Assembly (NCBI RefSeq): GCF_954871325.1
Contig: NC_088777.1
Span: 24,653,366-24,717,365 of the forward strand
Length of the DNA stretch: 64,000 nucleotides
DNA from: Gordionus sp. m RMFG-2023
Lineage: Eukaryota; Nematomorpha; Gordioida; Chordodea; Parachordodidae
Reading direction: 5' to 3'
Part shown: one piece after another, positions 22,378-33,650 of the stretch
Numbering within the stretch: the stretch's first letter is position 1
Layout of the letters: each line of letters starts with the position of its first letter
Translations under genes and position numbers: made by a program
The notes under the pieces: generated by a model
Seen by the model: the letters and a program-made list of their open reading frames with translations, nothing else
Told to the model about the DNA's origin: nothing
Databases searched by the model: none

Positions 22378-24629
22378 GTAATATTATTGGAAAAAAAATA
22401 TTTTTACTAGCTTATTACAACTCAAATTTTATTTTACTTTTTTAAAATTTAACAATTATATATTCATAAGAGGGCGATAAATGCATAAATATGAAAATAT
22501 ATTCTTAGGAAACCAGAATAATTATTGGATAGCGCTTTTTTTATATTTGGGTGTAAATACATGTGAAAAACATATATCTTGTATAAAAAATATAGGTTTC
22601 TTTGACATTTAATTAATGAGTAGGTTTAGAATCGAAAAAGAATAGAAAATTTGTAAGGCACATGTTGCTGGCGTTATTGATCAAAATCTCTTCATTTTTG
22701 GTTTATACGTGTACATTTTCATTTTTGGTTTATTTATCTATAAATACGGGTTAAACATTATCCCAAAAAATATTTTTAAAATATCGTGATTTGACCGATA
22801 ACCGATTTGAAACCGGCCCAAAGACTAAATACTGTATTGCTGGCGTTATCCATGAAAAAATCTTCATTCTTAGTTGTGTACATTAACGTGTTAAGCATTA
22901 TCATAAAAAATAATTTGAAAATATTATGATTTGACCGAATGCCGAGCTCAATAGACCACTTACTAAATATTCGATTAAGCAAATTTGGTAGTAATATTAA
23001 TTGGAAAATGTTCATTTTTGGTTTATATATATATCTATAAATACGTGTAAAACATTATCCCAAAAAATATTTTTAAAATATCGTGATTTGACCGATAACC
23101 GATTTGAAACCGGGCAAACGACTAAATATTGCAATGCTGGCGTTATCCGTGGAAAATTCTTCATATTTGGTTTATACGTGTACATTAACGTGTTAAGCAT
23201 TATCCTAAATAATATTTTGAAAATATTATGATTTGACAAGTGCAGAGCTCAAAGCCGATCAGATAATAAATATTCGATCAAATTTGATAGTAATATTAAT
23301 TGAAAAGCTCATTTTTGTTTTATTGGACGAAACGCTAAATCTAACCGAAGGCAATAATACGGTCGGATCGGATGAACTCTTGGCCTACGAGGAACGCTTC
23401 CCTGGCCCCGAGTAACGTGCCTTACCTCCCCCGCAATAACAATCTTTAATACTTGATAGCCTTTGACACTAATATATTATATAACAATCATAAATTGATA
23501 ATTAGTACATATATTTTTGTTAATAAAACACAAATATAGGGGGTAATAGGCCGCCAAACCCAAATATTTACTTTTATATAGGGCTGATAAGCCCCTCTAT
23601 ATGATCGATAGATCTATTTGCTAAGCATTGTAAAGTCTATAGACTTTCTTAAAAAAATTATAATAATTTTTAGAATTTTAAATTTTTATGAAATTGAAAA
23701 ATACCAGGCATTCAGGTAATCTCGACGAAGGTGAAGGGAGGAATAATTTATAAATTATTTTTTTGGAACATTAAAAATTTATTATAATTAAGATTATTTA
23801 TTAAATGGTAGGGTTTGAGCTCGGCATTTGGTCAAATCATAATATTTTTATTTTCAAAATATTTTTTAGGATAATGTTTTACACGTATTTATAGATATAT
23901 AAACCAAAAATGAATTTTTCAATTAATATGACTACCAAATTGGTCCATCGAATATTTAATAAGTGGTCGGCTTTGAGCTCAGCATTCGGTCGAATCATAA
24001 TATTTTCAAAATATTTTTTAGGATAATACTTAACACGTTAATGTACACGTATAAACCAAAAATAAAGAATTTTCTATGGATAACGCTAGCAATGCAGCAG
24101 TATTTCGGTTTCAAATCGGTTATCGGTCAAATCATGATATTTCAAAAATATTTTTTGGGATAATGTTTTACACGTATTTATAAAACCAATTTTTCAAATA
24201 ATACGACTACCAAATTTGGTCGATCGAATATTTAGTAAAAGTTGGTTTTGAGCTAGGCATTTGGTCAAATCATAATATTTCCAAAATTAATTTTAGGATA
24301 ATGCTTAACACCTAAATGTACACGTATAAACCAAAAATGAAGAGTTTTTGATCAATAACGCCAGCAATATGTGCCTTACAAATTTTCTATTCTTTTTCGA
24401 TTCTAAACCTACTCATTAATTAAATGTCAAAGAAACCTATATTTTCTTAAAAATTTAGGTTTTTCACGTATTTACACCCAAATATAATAAAAGCGCTATC
24501 CAATAATTATTCTGGTTTCCTAAGAATATATTTTTATATTTATGCATTTAACGCCCTCTTATGGATATATATTTGTTAAATTTTAGTTGTATTAAGCTAG
24601 TAAATATATTTTTTTTCCAATAATATTAC
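22378..24629. mobile_element. foldback-type element with long, internally repeated inverted arms
   Basis: Left arm 22,378 to about 23,330 and right arm about 23,800 to 24,629 are inverted copies. Ends read GTAATATTATTGGAAAAAAA on both strands. Each arm has an outer unique part (AAGAGGGCGATAAATGCATA, GGAAACCAGAATAATTATTG) and an inner part made of about two tandem copies of a roughly 310-bp unit containing TATCGTGATTTGACCGATAA and TGCTGGCGTTATCC. Long inverted arms with inner tandem repeats are the signature of Foldback elements. No transposase was seen. A target duplication could not be fixed. Confidence 0.75.
23320..23800. other. loop of the foldback element with a GC-rich insert
   Basis: The segment between the arms. 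23,330-23,420 is strikingly GC-richer than its surroundings and, on the plus strand, extends an open frame reading LDETLNLTEGNNTVGSDELL to a stop at 23,415. 23,420-23,800 is AT-rich with GGGGGTAATAGGCCGCC and nothing recognisable. The GC-rich part may be captured foreign sequence; no domain was recognised. Confidence 0.4.
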
Positions 24630-25380
24630 GTAAAAATAGAATTATAAATTATTTGATATTTAATCTCAATTTTGTATTCAATGAAAAATTGATATATGTA
24701 CATTAAATAAAATGTTTCATGAAAAAAGATTTTATATGATTGATTATGATTAATTACTTTTTAGCAATCCATTTAAGCAATGCAGTTTAGCAATGCAGTA
24801 TTTAGTCATACCGGAATGTAACAGATGGTAAAATATATTTTTTTAAACTTGACAAATTAACCCTCTATTGCACCGTATAAACCTGAGGCAATGTCTTATT
24901 TTGATATAAATATTGTTATAATTGATTTTACGATCTAACGCGCATTGTATATTCTAAATAACATAATTTTATAATAAAGACGGCAATCATGAACATAACA
25001 TAATTTTTGTCAAATATTATACATTTAATTTTCACTTTTTATAATGAAGCAAAAAAATTTATGTGTAACGTTTTATTTACATATGCATAACACACAATCA
25101 CATAGAAATATGATACAATGCTTCTTTCTATCTCAAGAAATCAGGCCAATTTTTTGCTTCATTTAATCATATCCTTTTTTAGACTTCCTTATCAATCTTC
25201 ACCTTAACCATTTCCCACATCAATGAAATTTTTTTCTACAAGTCATTTTGGAATTCTATAAATCATTATTATTTTACCACCTTTACATTCCCTCAGCAAA
25301 CTTACAATTTTTTGTCAACAATTTTATATATTCATAGCCCATAATTAAGAAGAAAACCATATATACATTATTTTCCTTAA

Positions 25381-25830
25381 CCTTTTTTCTATTCACCAAT
25401 CCCCATAAATAACTCTTCTTTATCTTTTTTTCCTTTCCTTTCTAAATTTATTTATCATTAAATTTATATAATTTCATTCCTTTTCCTACATATATTACCT
25501 ATTAACAACTATATTATTTTTTCTTGTTAACTAATTAGTCTTATTTTTTCATTATTTTACAACTAAATGATCTTAATATTAATAACATAAAATTCTATAT
25601 CATATTTCCCAACCTTAAACTAAATCGTCTGCTTTCTTTTTCTTTTACCTAACAAATACTAATTCTTAAATTTATTTTTTTTTCTTTCAAATTACCAATT
25701 TTTTTCCTTTTAGTCTACACTTCTATTACCTTTATCATTATTACTTTTTTCTTTCTTATATACATATCTTTAATAACACCTTTTTTTCTTACTAAATACA
25801 TATTTCTAATTCTTACCCTACTATTAAGAT
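25381..25830. other. G-depleted (C/T/A-only) leader segment of the piggyBac
   Basis: The plus strand is nearly free of G for about 450 bp (roughly seven G in total) while C stays common. There is no coding potential. See findings. Confidence 0.7.
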
Positions 25831-25839
25831 ATATCTTTA

Positions 25840-26015
25840 TCAATTTAGTGGATACCAGCTTTATCCACAAGAGATACCATAAGTTCTCTTAAATTTAACG
25901 GGCCCTGACAGTAGGGTAAATTTTTGTCAATTTAGTGGACCCTCGCTTATCCACGAAGAGGTACCCTAAGCACTCTTAAATTAAACGGGACCTGACAGTA
26001 GGGTAAATTACTGCC
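25840..26015. repeat. two direct 80-90-bp repeats upstream of the piggyBac transposase
   Basis: Two units, each beginning CAATTTAGTGGA and containing TTATCCAC and GACAGTAGGGTAAAT, lie in tandem at about 25,840-25,925 and 25,926-26,012. They differ at several positions. Position just upstream of the TATA-like site suggests subterminal transposase or factor binding sites. Confidence 0.75.
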
Positions 26016-26108
26016 AAATAATGAATGCAAATTCACTGCACTGGAGCCCTCTATAGGGTGGTGGAGTGTAAACTAAATTGTGGGATGTCTCCCCAGTGTA
26101 TGATATGA

Positions 26109-26116
26109 TATAAAAG
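26109..26116 (+). promoter_or_regulatory. TATA-like box of the piggyBac transposase gene
   Basis: TATAAAAG in a locally GC-richer setting (TCTCCCCAGTG just upstream), about 170 bp before the candidate ATG at 26,287. Confidence 0.4.
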
Positions 26117-26286
26117 GGTTACCTTGGAAATTTAAATTTATTTTTTGTATTTTGATTCAAATCATTCAAATTCTAGTGGAATCTATAAATATTTGAAATC
26201 TAGTAAAAATAATATCATTTTATATAATTATTACATTTTTATAAATTTTTAATTAATAATACATTTTTAATTTTTAATAATATAGT

Positions 26287-28019
26287 ATGTTAACTGAGGT
26301 TAACATTGCGCATTTAGATGATTTTTGTTATAATAAAATATTTATTGAAAATTTTATCAAATAAATTAATAACTCAAAGACTAGTGATATAAATTTTAGA
26401 ATACCGGTAGATAGTGAGGATTCTCAATTGAGTGATCCGTCTGATGAAGAATATATACCATGTGACACTGGTAAATTTAGTATTTCTTATGCTATGATAA
26501 ATATTTTTAGGGGTAATTGAATCAGATGATTCGGATATTGAAAATGACTCTTACTCAAGCTATCCAGATGATGGATTGTCAGGACGACGAAATATATGGA
26601 AATCATACTTAATGAATGTCCCACGAGTAGCCCCAGATTGGAAAGGGAGTTTACCCATCGCCAATAGAGTTAAAATCTGATATACTACTTCAAATTTTTA
26701 CTGGGAAATATACTTCCTACAATAGTACTACAATCTAATCTATATGCCATTTAAAAAAATATAAGCAAACCCCTTAATTTATCGTTAGATGAATTTGAAC
26801 AATTCTTAATTATAAATTTGCCAATAGCTCGTTTATATTGGACGGCTAATACTAGAATCGTGAATGTGGCTAATATTATGTCAGTAAAAAAGTGGGAGTT
26901 CATAAAATCATGTTTTCACCTAAATGACAACACATCTTTTGGGACTGAAGGGTATGATGTTCTTCATGAAATACGACCTATGCTGACGATCACAACAGAT
27001 ATTTTAAAAGAAATTAAATGGGAGAAAATATATACGACGGTGAGCAAATTGTTCTTTTCAAAGGGCAAAGTAAGATGAAACAATACAACCCCCAAAACCT
27101 AAAAAGTGTGGTTTTAGATTTTTTTTATTATGTGAAAATGATGGTATTATTTATAACTTTGAAATATATATGGGCAAGATTCTCCAAGCCGAAGGTATGG
27201 CAGATATAGGGGCTTGTGGAATTCAGCTGCCCGTGATTGTTGCAGTCCCATCATCAAAATTATAAGTTATTTTGACAATTAGTTCTCTATAAACTTATTA
27301 GTTATATTAGCGCAAAGGGGAATACAATGTGTATCAACGGTTAGGGCAAATCGCCTCAAAAATTGGGTTTTACCGACAGATCAAGAGATTAAAAAAAAGG
27401 AAGAGGAAGTTTTGTTGAAAAAAAACGGTGATCAATGGAGTCGATTTATCTGTTATCAAATGGTTGACAATCGTTCCTTTATCTAATGAGCAGCTCTATA
27501 GGGACCCACCCATTATCTGACATGAAACGATTCGATCGAAAAAAAAGGAAAGCATTAACGTGAAATGTCCAGCCATTGTTAAAAATTACAATATAAACAT
27601 GGGTGGAGTAGATCTTATAGATTCCCTATTAGCATTATATAGAATTCACATCAGGTCCCGAAAATGGTATCACCGAGTAGTTTTCCATATATTTGACATG
27701 ATGCTTGCTAATGCATGTTAATTATACCGGAGGGTTTATAACCTGTTACAGATTCCCAGGAAGGAGCAGGAGTCGCTCCTAACTTTTAAAATATCAGTTG
27801 CAGAAGTATTTTGTAAAGGAAATAAAAAGTATTAATTCAACAACGAGTAGTAGACGAATATCGGTGCAATCTGAATATATAAAAAATGTAAAAAGGTACA
27901 GTACAGTGTTTACCAAATTCGGAAAGACCAATTTGCACATTGGCCGAAGTATGATGACAACAAATTACCAGGATGTAAGGGCATTACAAGTGGCGTGCGA
28001 CAAATGCGAGGTATCATAA
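26287..28019 (+). pseudogene. piggyBac transposase (broken)
   Basis: Readable from ATG 26,287 (MLTEVNIAHLDDFCYNKIFI) to the stop after VACDKCEVS at 28,017. It includes an acidic N terminus (LSDPSDEEYIPCDTG, ESDDSDIENDS) with a likely 40-bp GT-AG intron between those two blocks. The DDE domain follows, with LPIARLYWTANTR, the EQIVLFKGQSKMKQYNP block around the second acidic residue, the frame-changed KPKKCGF-like piece near 27.1 kb, and NMGGVDLIDSLLALYRIHIR near 27.6 kb. The C terminus has a final Cys pair. Breaks: a frame change near 27.0-27.1 kb, several stops near 27.26-27.31 kb, a frame change near 27.48 kb and a TAA near 27.72 kb. It cannot make an enzyme. Confidence 0.8.
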
Positions 28020-28295
28020 TGTTTTACCCCAGCAAATAATTGCTTTACTTTATTTGATAAAATCTGACTTCATTTGTATATCATTTTTATACATTATATA
28101 ATTTATGAGAATAAAATGAAAAAATGAATATATTTTACACTTATATGTGAGTTGTGTATTCTAGTTAACATACTCCAAAAAACTTAGAAATATTCAAAAA
28201 ATTCGGGAAAATAAATTATTTACTTTGAGAGTATAAAAAAATGAGTATTATAAATTTTTCGCTTTAATTGGTATAGCGTGCAATAGAGGTGTAAC

Positions 28296-29085
28296 TGTCT
28301 AAATGTAAGTAGTAATGAATTGATTTCCGTTGATACCAGAGCGCCTTCTGCTCCTTCAATATTATTAATCCATATTAATTTATTTCACTATTCTTAAGCT
28401 ATTTTCATATGTTAAACTTTAGAAATATTAAAATAACATTCATTTAGAAATTATAAAAGAGATTTAGAACCTATCAGGCATTACTTAAACGATTTTAGAA
28501 CAAATCGTTCGTTTTATTGATTTTTCACTCTTAGGTAAAGTGATTGTATTGTCTAAAGCCTTAAAGACATATTAGATAATTCAATTAAAACATGAGACAT
28601 CAGGGCGAGATCTTAAAATAATTCCCCACTTTCTAAACTGGTAGACAGTTGGTTAGATTTTTCACTGCTTCTAGAATTTGTTGAATTTTTAAAATTCAAA
28701 GTTATTCCAAACAGCCTTAACAGTATGAAAACTGCTAGATCTGATCGTAAATCAAGTACCCTTCCTATCTTCAGCAACTGAATACCCAATTCAGACTGAC
28801 GCCATCGTTAACCCAGTTCATTCAAACAATTTTCAGAAAAGCCATTGGATTTAAGAAAATCTAGAGAATATCAACGGCCCCCTATCTTTTAATGCAAGTT
28901 CAATTAAGACTCGAATATAAAAATAAATTCAACATAAAAGGACCCTAATACCGAATTTAAGTAAATAAATACCAAGCTAGTTTATCTGATAATGTTGTAG
29001 ATCCATCTACCAGGATAGCGATTTTCGTTTGCAAATTGATACAATTTTCAACTGCATTTTTTTGGAAAGCTTTCAATTATTAACC
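28296..29085. other. unassigned region with possible coding relics
   Basis: Less AT-rich patches near 28,600-28,780 and 28,990-29,085. The second resembles 49,560-49,740 (see that entry). Nothing can be named. Confidence 0.4.
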
Positions 29086-29087
29086 AA

Positions 29088-29392
29088 GCAGAATGTCTAG
29101 AAAGCAGAAAGCAGAATATGTCCCATATCTAAACCATAATATCTACAAATTTCATATTTATTTAAACACCTATATGGCTAATCAAAACTAACAATGGCAT
29201 TCATAGGCGTAGCCAGGATTTTCATAAAAGGGGGGGGAATTCGCAGAATGTCTAGAAAGCAGAATATGTCCCATATCTAAACCATAAAATCTACAAATTT
29301 CATATTTATTTAAACACTTATATGGCTAATCAAAACTAACAATGGCATTCATAGGCGTAGCCAGGATTTTCATAGGGGGGGGGGAATTAAAA
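29088..29392. repeat. 155-bp tandem duplication ending in G-runs
   Basis: 29,088-29,242 and 29,243-29,392 are near-identical (GCAGAATGTCTAGAAAGCAG through ATAGGCGTAGCCAGGATTTT and a G8-G10 run). The first copy has an extra AGCAGAA. Each copy ends in the hAT-like terminus CATAGGCGTAGCCAGG. Confidence 0.85.
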
Positions 29393-29475
29393 AATTACTC
29401 GGGGCTTCGCTTCCAGACCCCCTTTAGGCGGGCCTTCGGCCCGCTTTTTGCCCGGTCTTCGGCCGGGTTACCTTA
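29349..29475. mobile_element. hAT-like terminus with UUCG-type hairpins
   Basis: Starts CATAGGCGTAGCCAGGATTT, then a G10 run, GGGGCTTCGCTTCCAGACCC, and two GC-rich hairpins (29,428-29,444 and 29,451-29,467, each with TTCGG at the tip, the first followed by TTTTT). Same terminus family as the element at 30,033. The other end was not found. Confidence 0.5.
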
Positions 29476-30461
29476 GTCTATATATAGTTATAAAATATTT
29501 TTACAAGATAGGAGGTTAATTTTAATTAAAAAAAAGCCTGGGACAAATATGAATATATTTTTATTAGTTTATATAAAATATAATGAATTACATGTATATA
29601 AATACATTAATATAAAAGCATGGTAATAATTTATTCCAAACAAGTATAAGAAATTTATTTACAAAAAGTAAGTAGTCATATAGTTGATATTCCTCGATTA
29701 TATAGAATTAGTTACAAAAAACTAGGTAAATTTCCACTTTTACAGACATTTTTGACAATTAGAGAATATATTACAGTTAATATTTTAACAAATTTTACTA
29801 ATCAATGTTCTTGATAATAAATATAGCAAAATTAGCATTTAATTATTTGAAACCATCTATTTTATTTAAATAAAAAATGATATTAAAAATTAATCTTCAT
29901 ATTATTCATCCCACAATATCTTTAAAAGATATTTTCTGATGTCCCTATCAATATTTTATAGTTTTCTGTAAAATATATAATTCGCTATATTGGTAAAAAT
30001 TACTTGATTGTCATATGATAATTGATAAAATTCATGCGCGTACGCAGGAATTTGGTCTGGGGGGGGGGGTTATAATAAAATTTTTTAAGAAATATTATTG
30101 TTTTTTAAAAATATCAAGCATAAATTTATTAGGACTAATAATTATTTCTAATACACAATTTTAAATTAATGTGAATTATAAAAAAATTATATGTAAAGAA
30201 TCACTTAAATGACCCAAAATAGAAATTTGAATTTTTTGAGCTTTAAAATTTATATATAAAGTATAAAAAATTTAAATGTTAGAAATATAAATTAATATTC
30301 AAAAAGCTTAGGGAATAATTGTATTTTGTATGTTATATATTTACAATGTAAAATCCATTCTTCGTTGGGATTGAGCTAATTTTTCTGTTGTCAAATGCCT
30401 ATGAATATTCAAAAGATCCAAACCTTTCAATCTACTTTCAAAAGTTGTACTTCTTGGTATT

Positions 30462-30808
30462 CAGAGAACTGCAGGTCCGGCCCCCATGCCGGACCGTATG
30501 GCCTGGCCCGAAATTTAAAAAAAAACACCCAGACTGAGTCTGAATTTTTTAAAAAAAAACATCTAGGCCGGGCCTGAAAATTTTTTTTAAAAAAATATCC
30601 GGGCCGGAGTGTATATTTCAAAACAGCCTATATTTGAAATCGTTATTATTAGCTATAAAAATCAAAAATAAATATAATTTATTTAAAAAAAATCCGGGTC
30701 GGGCCTGAAAATTTTATTTTAAAAAAGGCCGGGTCATTGAGCTTAGCCGTAAAATTCTTTAAAAAAATCCGGGTCGTGCCCTGCAAATGGTACCTCTGCA
30801 GGGCTCTG
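30462..30808. mobile_element. MITE with CAGAG...CTCTG ends inside the 30.0-32.05 kb hAT element
   Basis: Left end CAGAGAACTGCAGGTCCGGC, right end (reverse complement) CAGAGCCCTGCAGAGGTACC. Interior consists of repeated GGCCGGGCCTGAAAATTTT blocks spaced by A-runs and separated by an AT-rich patch. Flanking octamers TTGGTATT and TTATTCTT agree at 5 of 8. Relatives at 17.8, 51.5 and 62.6 kb. Confidence 0.65.
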
Positions 30809-30829
30809 TTATTCTTCTTAAAAAAGAGA

Positions 30830-31570
30830 ATGTTCTCTCATTAGTTTACTATTGGAAAGAGTTGCCAATATATATAAACCCTTTTAATACATTGGGAATA
30901 TAATCTAAAATCTGTTTGAAATAATGCAGAGCAACCATAGCATTTTTTGGGACTGTATCAACCATAGTTAATCTTATAAACATAGTTATTCAGCTAATAA
31001 GGCATCATAAGATACTTTAACATCTTCATGATAAAAATCCAACAAATATTTTTTTTTCTATCACCATCTGAAAAAGGTTGGGAAGGCTTTTATGGAAATA
31101 ATATTTGCAGATTGGTAAGTGCTGCAATAATGAATTAAAACCATTCATTTATTTGGTTTATAAATGTATTTATATCTAAGATATACTCTTCTACTGATCC
31201 TATATTAATGTTTTAACTATGAGCTTGCCTTGCTGCAAGTCGAGTGAGACAAATATTAAACACGTATAGCTCTGCTTTTGAATTTATAAAATATGAAATT
31301 CTTCATAAACATTTTCTCATCTTCTTAATCAAGTCATCATGTTTTTGAAAAGTAAAACAAAAAATAGTTGTACATTCTAATGAGAAAATTTGGAATAAGC
31401 ATTGAATCCAATAATTTTCTTGCTTCTAAGGAAAAATTTCTTTCAGGCCAATGTGATATGTCACTAATAGCAAATAATCGGCTCTTCTAACTCCATAAAA
31501 GCTGTTACTGCTTGATGGCGGAGGCTCTATCTCGTAGGACAAGGTTGCAATTTCTTTCTCCCTGTTGGAC
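30830..31570 (-). pseudogene. hAT-like transposase remnant
   Basis: On the minus strand a broken reading includes ADYLLLVTYHIGLKEIFP, and in a neighbouring frame WPERNFSLEARKLLDSMLIP, near 31.3-31.5 kb, with further fragments down to about 30.83 kb. The style fits the DUF4371-type hAT transposases seen at 52-58 kb, but no catalytic block is preserved. Inference is helped by the enclosing hAT ends. Confidence 0.35.
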
Positions 31571-32061
31571 AATATCAGAATAATTATTATTTGACTAGAA
31601 ATTTAAAAATGGTAGATAAATATTACGCCACTAAAAATTTGAAAATAATAAGATAATATTATGCCGGAAAACTTGAAATCGAAATTAATTGATAAACTTA
31701 GTGATGAATGTGATAATAAATGTTATTAAAAATATATTTAATATGAGATAGGAATAAATATTAACAAATATAAATTAATATAGTACTGTGTAAATTTAAT
31801 TCAAAACATTTCCATATTTATTAATTTATTTGAAAATAAAATTTTTGACTTGTAAAAAGTTGTTAAAATAACATATTTATATCAATTTTTACAAGTTAAA
31901 ATTTTTATTTACAAACGAATTAAAAAATATGGAAATGTTTTAAATTAAATTTGCACAACACTCTAAACAAAAATATTTTTGAAAAATATATCCGGCATCT
32001 GCATTTTTTGGCTTTGGGGGGGGTTTGCCCCCCCCCCGTTGCTTATGCCAATGATAAAATT

Positions 32062-33650
32062 AGATATACTGTAAATCTACGACATATAATATTCCACTGT
32101 TTGTATTGAGCTTTAATTTTATATTATTTAGTAATTTATTGATCTATTATTAATAATTAAAATACATTACACTTTTGTCTTAAGACTTATCTTTGGCTTA
32201 CATTCCATTTATTAAAAAACAATTTTGGTTCACTTTATATATATAAATGCTTTTTTCCAAAAATGTGTAAATTATGATGAATAGTTTTATAAAAAATATC
32301 AACTTTTACATTTATTGTTTAAGATATATGCATACATTTTTGAGGGTCAGGGAGTGGGGAGAGGACTAAGGGGGATATTTTTTATTAGCTTACAAAGATA
32401 TTTACAAAAAGTGATAAATTCCTGTGGGAAAGAGGGGGATTTCCCTTATGGAGGGGATATTTTTTAAAATCGACGATAACGCGTGCCTCCGCATGATCTC
32501 CCCCCGCCTGGACTACAGACATCGTTAAACTGCAAATTTAATTAGAATTCCAAATATATAAAAATATTATTTATTTATTAATTGTAGATGCTCTATAATT
32601 ATAATGATTGCTCAAACCACTATAAGGTTTTATCAACGAGTTATTATTTTTTACAATTTCATATATCTTGGCGAAATAAATAAAAAACTTTTTCTATTGA
32701 AAGAAAGAAAAAAAGAAAGGCTAAATACGGACAAAATATAGAAAAAGTATCTATTCTTTTCTTAATGCTCAGATAAAAAAATCGTAATTTCTCAGGTATA
32801 AAATGAAACGCCCAGATTATAAAATAATGAGCTCAGATTATAATATGAAACGCGAATAATTGAATCGCTCAAAAAATATATAAAAAGCTTAGGAAATCTC
32901 ATAGATTTTAAAAATAATATCTGCGCTGCGAAATTTACTAAAAATTCCGAGCATTAAATATTTTTTTAATCCTAAGCAATTAAAGCAAAATAGAGAGAAA
33001 TAATCTAAGTCATTTGTCATTTTATCGATCAATTTTTTACTTAAATTGATCAAGTTTTTCTTATTTTAATATTAATCATACTACAAACAATGTATAATCG
33101 AATTAAATTTATATTAACCCATAACCCATAATTGTGGTTAGAAGATTATATTATCATAAAATGTTTATTATATGGTAAATTCATTTCGAATTGCTAGTTA
33201 GTAATGAATTCTAAAAATAAAGGAATATTAAATACCAATAAATAGCATTTACCAATCTTTTTAATTTTTCATGCTGAACGTTTGCCATATTTAAATTTGA
33301 TTTGTTTAATGTCATCTCATACTTCCTATATTTTTTTATGAAAGAATTAATATAACATGAATTATTAATTTTCTTTTTATACCTAATTATAAATTTTGGA
33401 ACCTATGATGTAAATATCTCACCCGCGGAGGCAGGATAGAGAGTTGAATTTTTTAAATATAAGCCCTAATCATATTAGAACCCAAGCTAAAAAAAGATTC
33501 TGTAAGTAATTCTGAAAGTAAAATTTATCAAAATCTTTAATTTATTCAACATTTATTTTATATTATATGGTATTATAAACTATTCAAAAATATTTGTTTT
33601 ATTAATATTGATCAAAAATTATATGAGTTATGGTATATTAAATAATACAT
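32062..33650. other. AT-rich stretch with isolated TE-end words
   Basis: Mostly featureless. A GC-richer patch at 32,340-32,515 (AGGGGGATATTTTTTA twice; GCGTGCCTCCGCATGATCTC) and a similar word at 33,418 (CCCGCGGAGGCAGGATAGAG) look like ends of some repeat, but no pair of ends was resolved. Confidence 0.4.

Larger units (their letters stand above)
24861..28291 (+). mobile_element. piggyBac-type DNA transposon (decayed)
   Basis: Left end CCCTCTATTGCACCGTATAA sits directly after TTAA (24,857-24,860), and the right end is its inverted match (reverse complement CACCTCTATTGCACGCTATA) followed by TAAC, a one-base change from TTAA. TTAA targets and CCC-starting ends define piggyBac. The interior has a 1.4-kb leader, a promoter-like region, the transposase remnant and a short 3' region. 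Confidence 0.85.
30033..32053 (-). mobile_element. hAT element, 2.0 kb, perfect 8-bp duplication, internally decayed
   Basis: Ends are CATGCGCGTACGCAGG (left) and, inverted, CATTGGCATAAGCAACGG (right), each followed by a long G run. ATAAAATT flanks both sides (30,025-30,032 and 32,054-32,061). 8-bp duplication and the CATAGGCGTAGCCAGG-type end make it hAT-like. It holds transposase scraps on the minus strand and a younger MITE. Confidence 0.7.

Noticed and set aside
28600-28790. Reading resembling an LTR-element gag (KLVDSWLDFSLLLEFVEFLK)
   Set aside because: Only one short block fits and the neighbouring sequence does not support a retroelement; too weak to annotate.
29428-29450. Bacterial intrinsic terminator or bacterial contamination
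   Set aside because: Lies in a hAT-like end within eukaryotic repeats; no bacterial gene anywhere in the window.
30395-30621. Overlapping 60-64-residue ORFs on both strands
   Set aside because: They fall on the GC-rich ends of a MITE and cross its border; no coding pattern.
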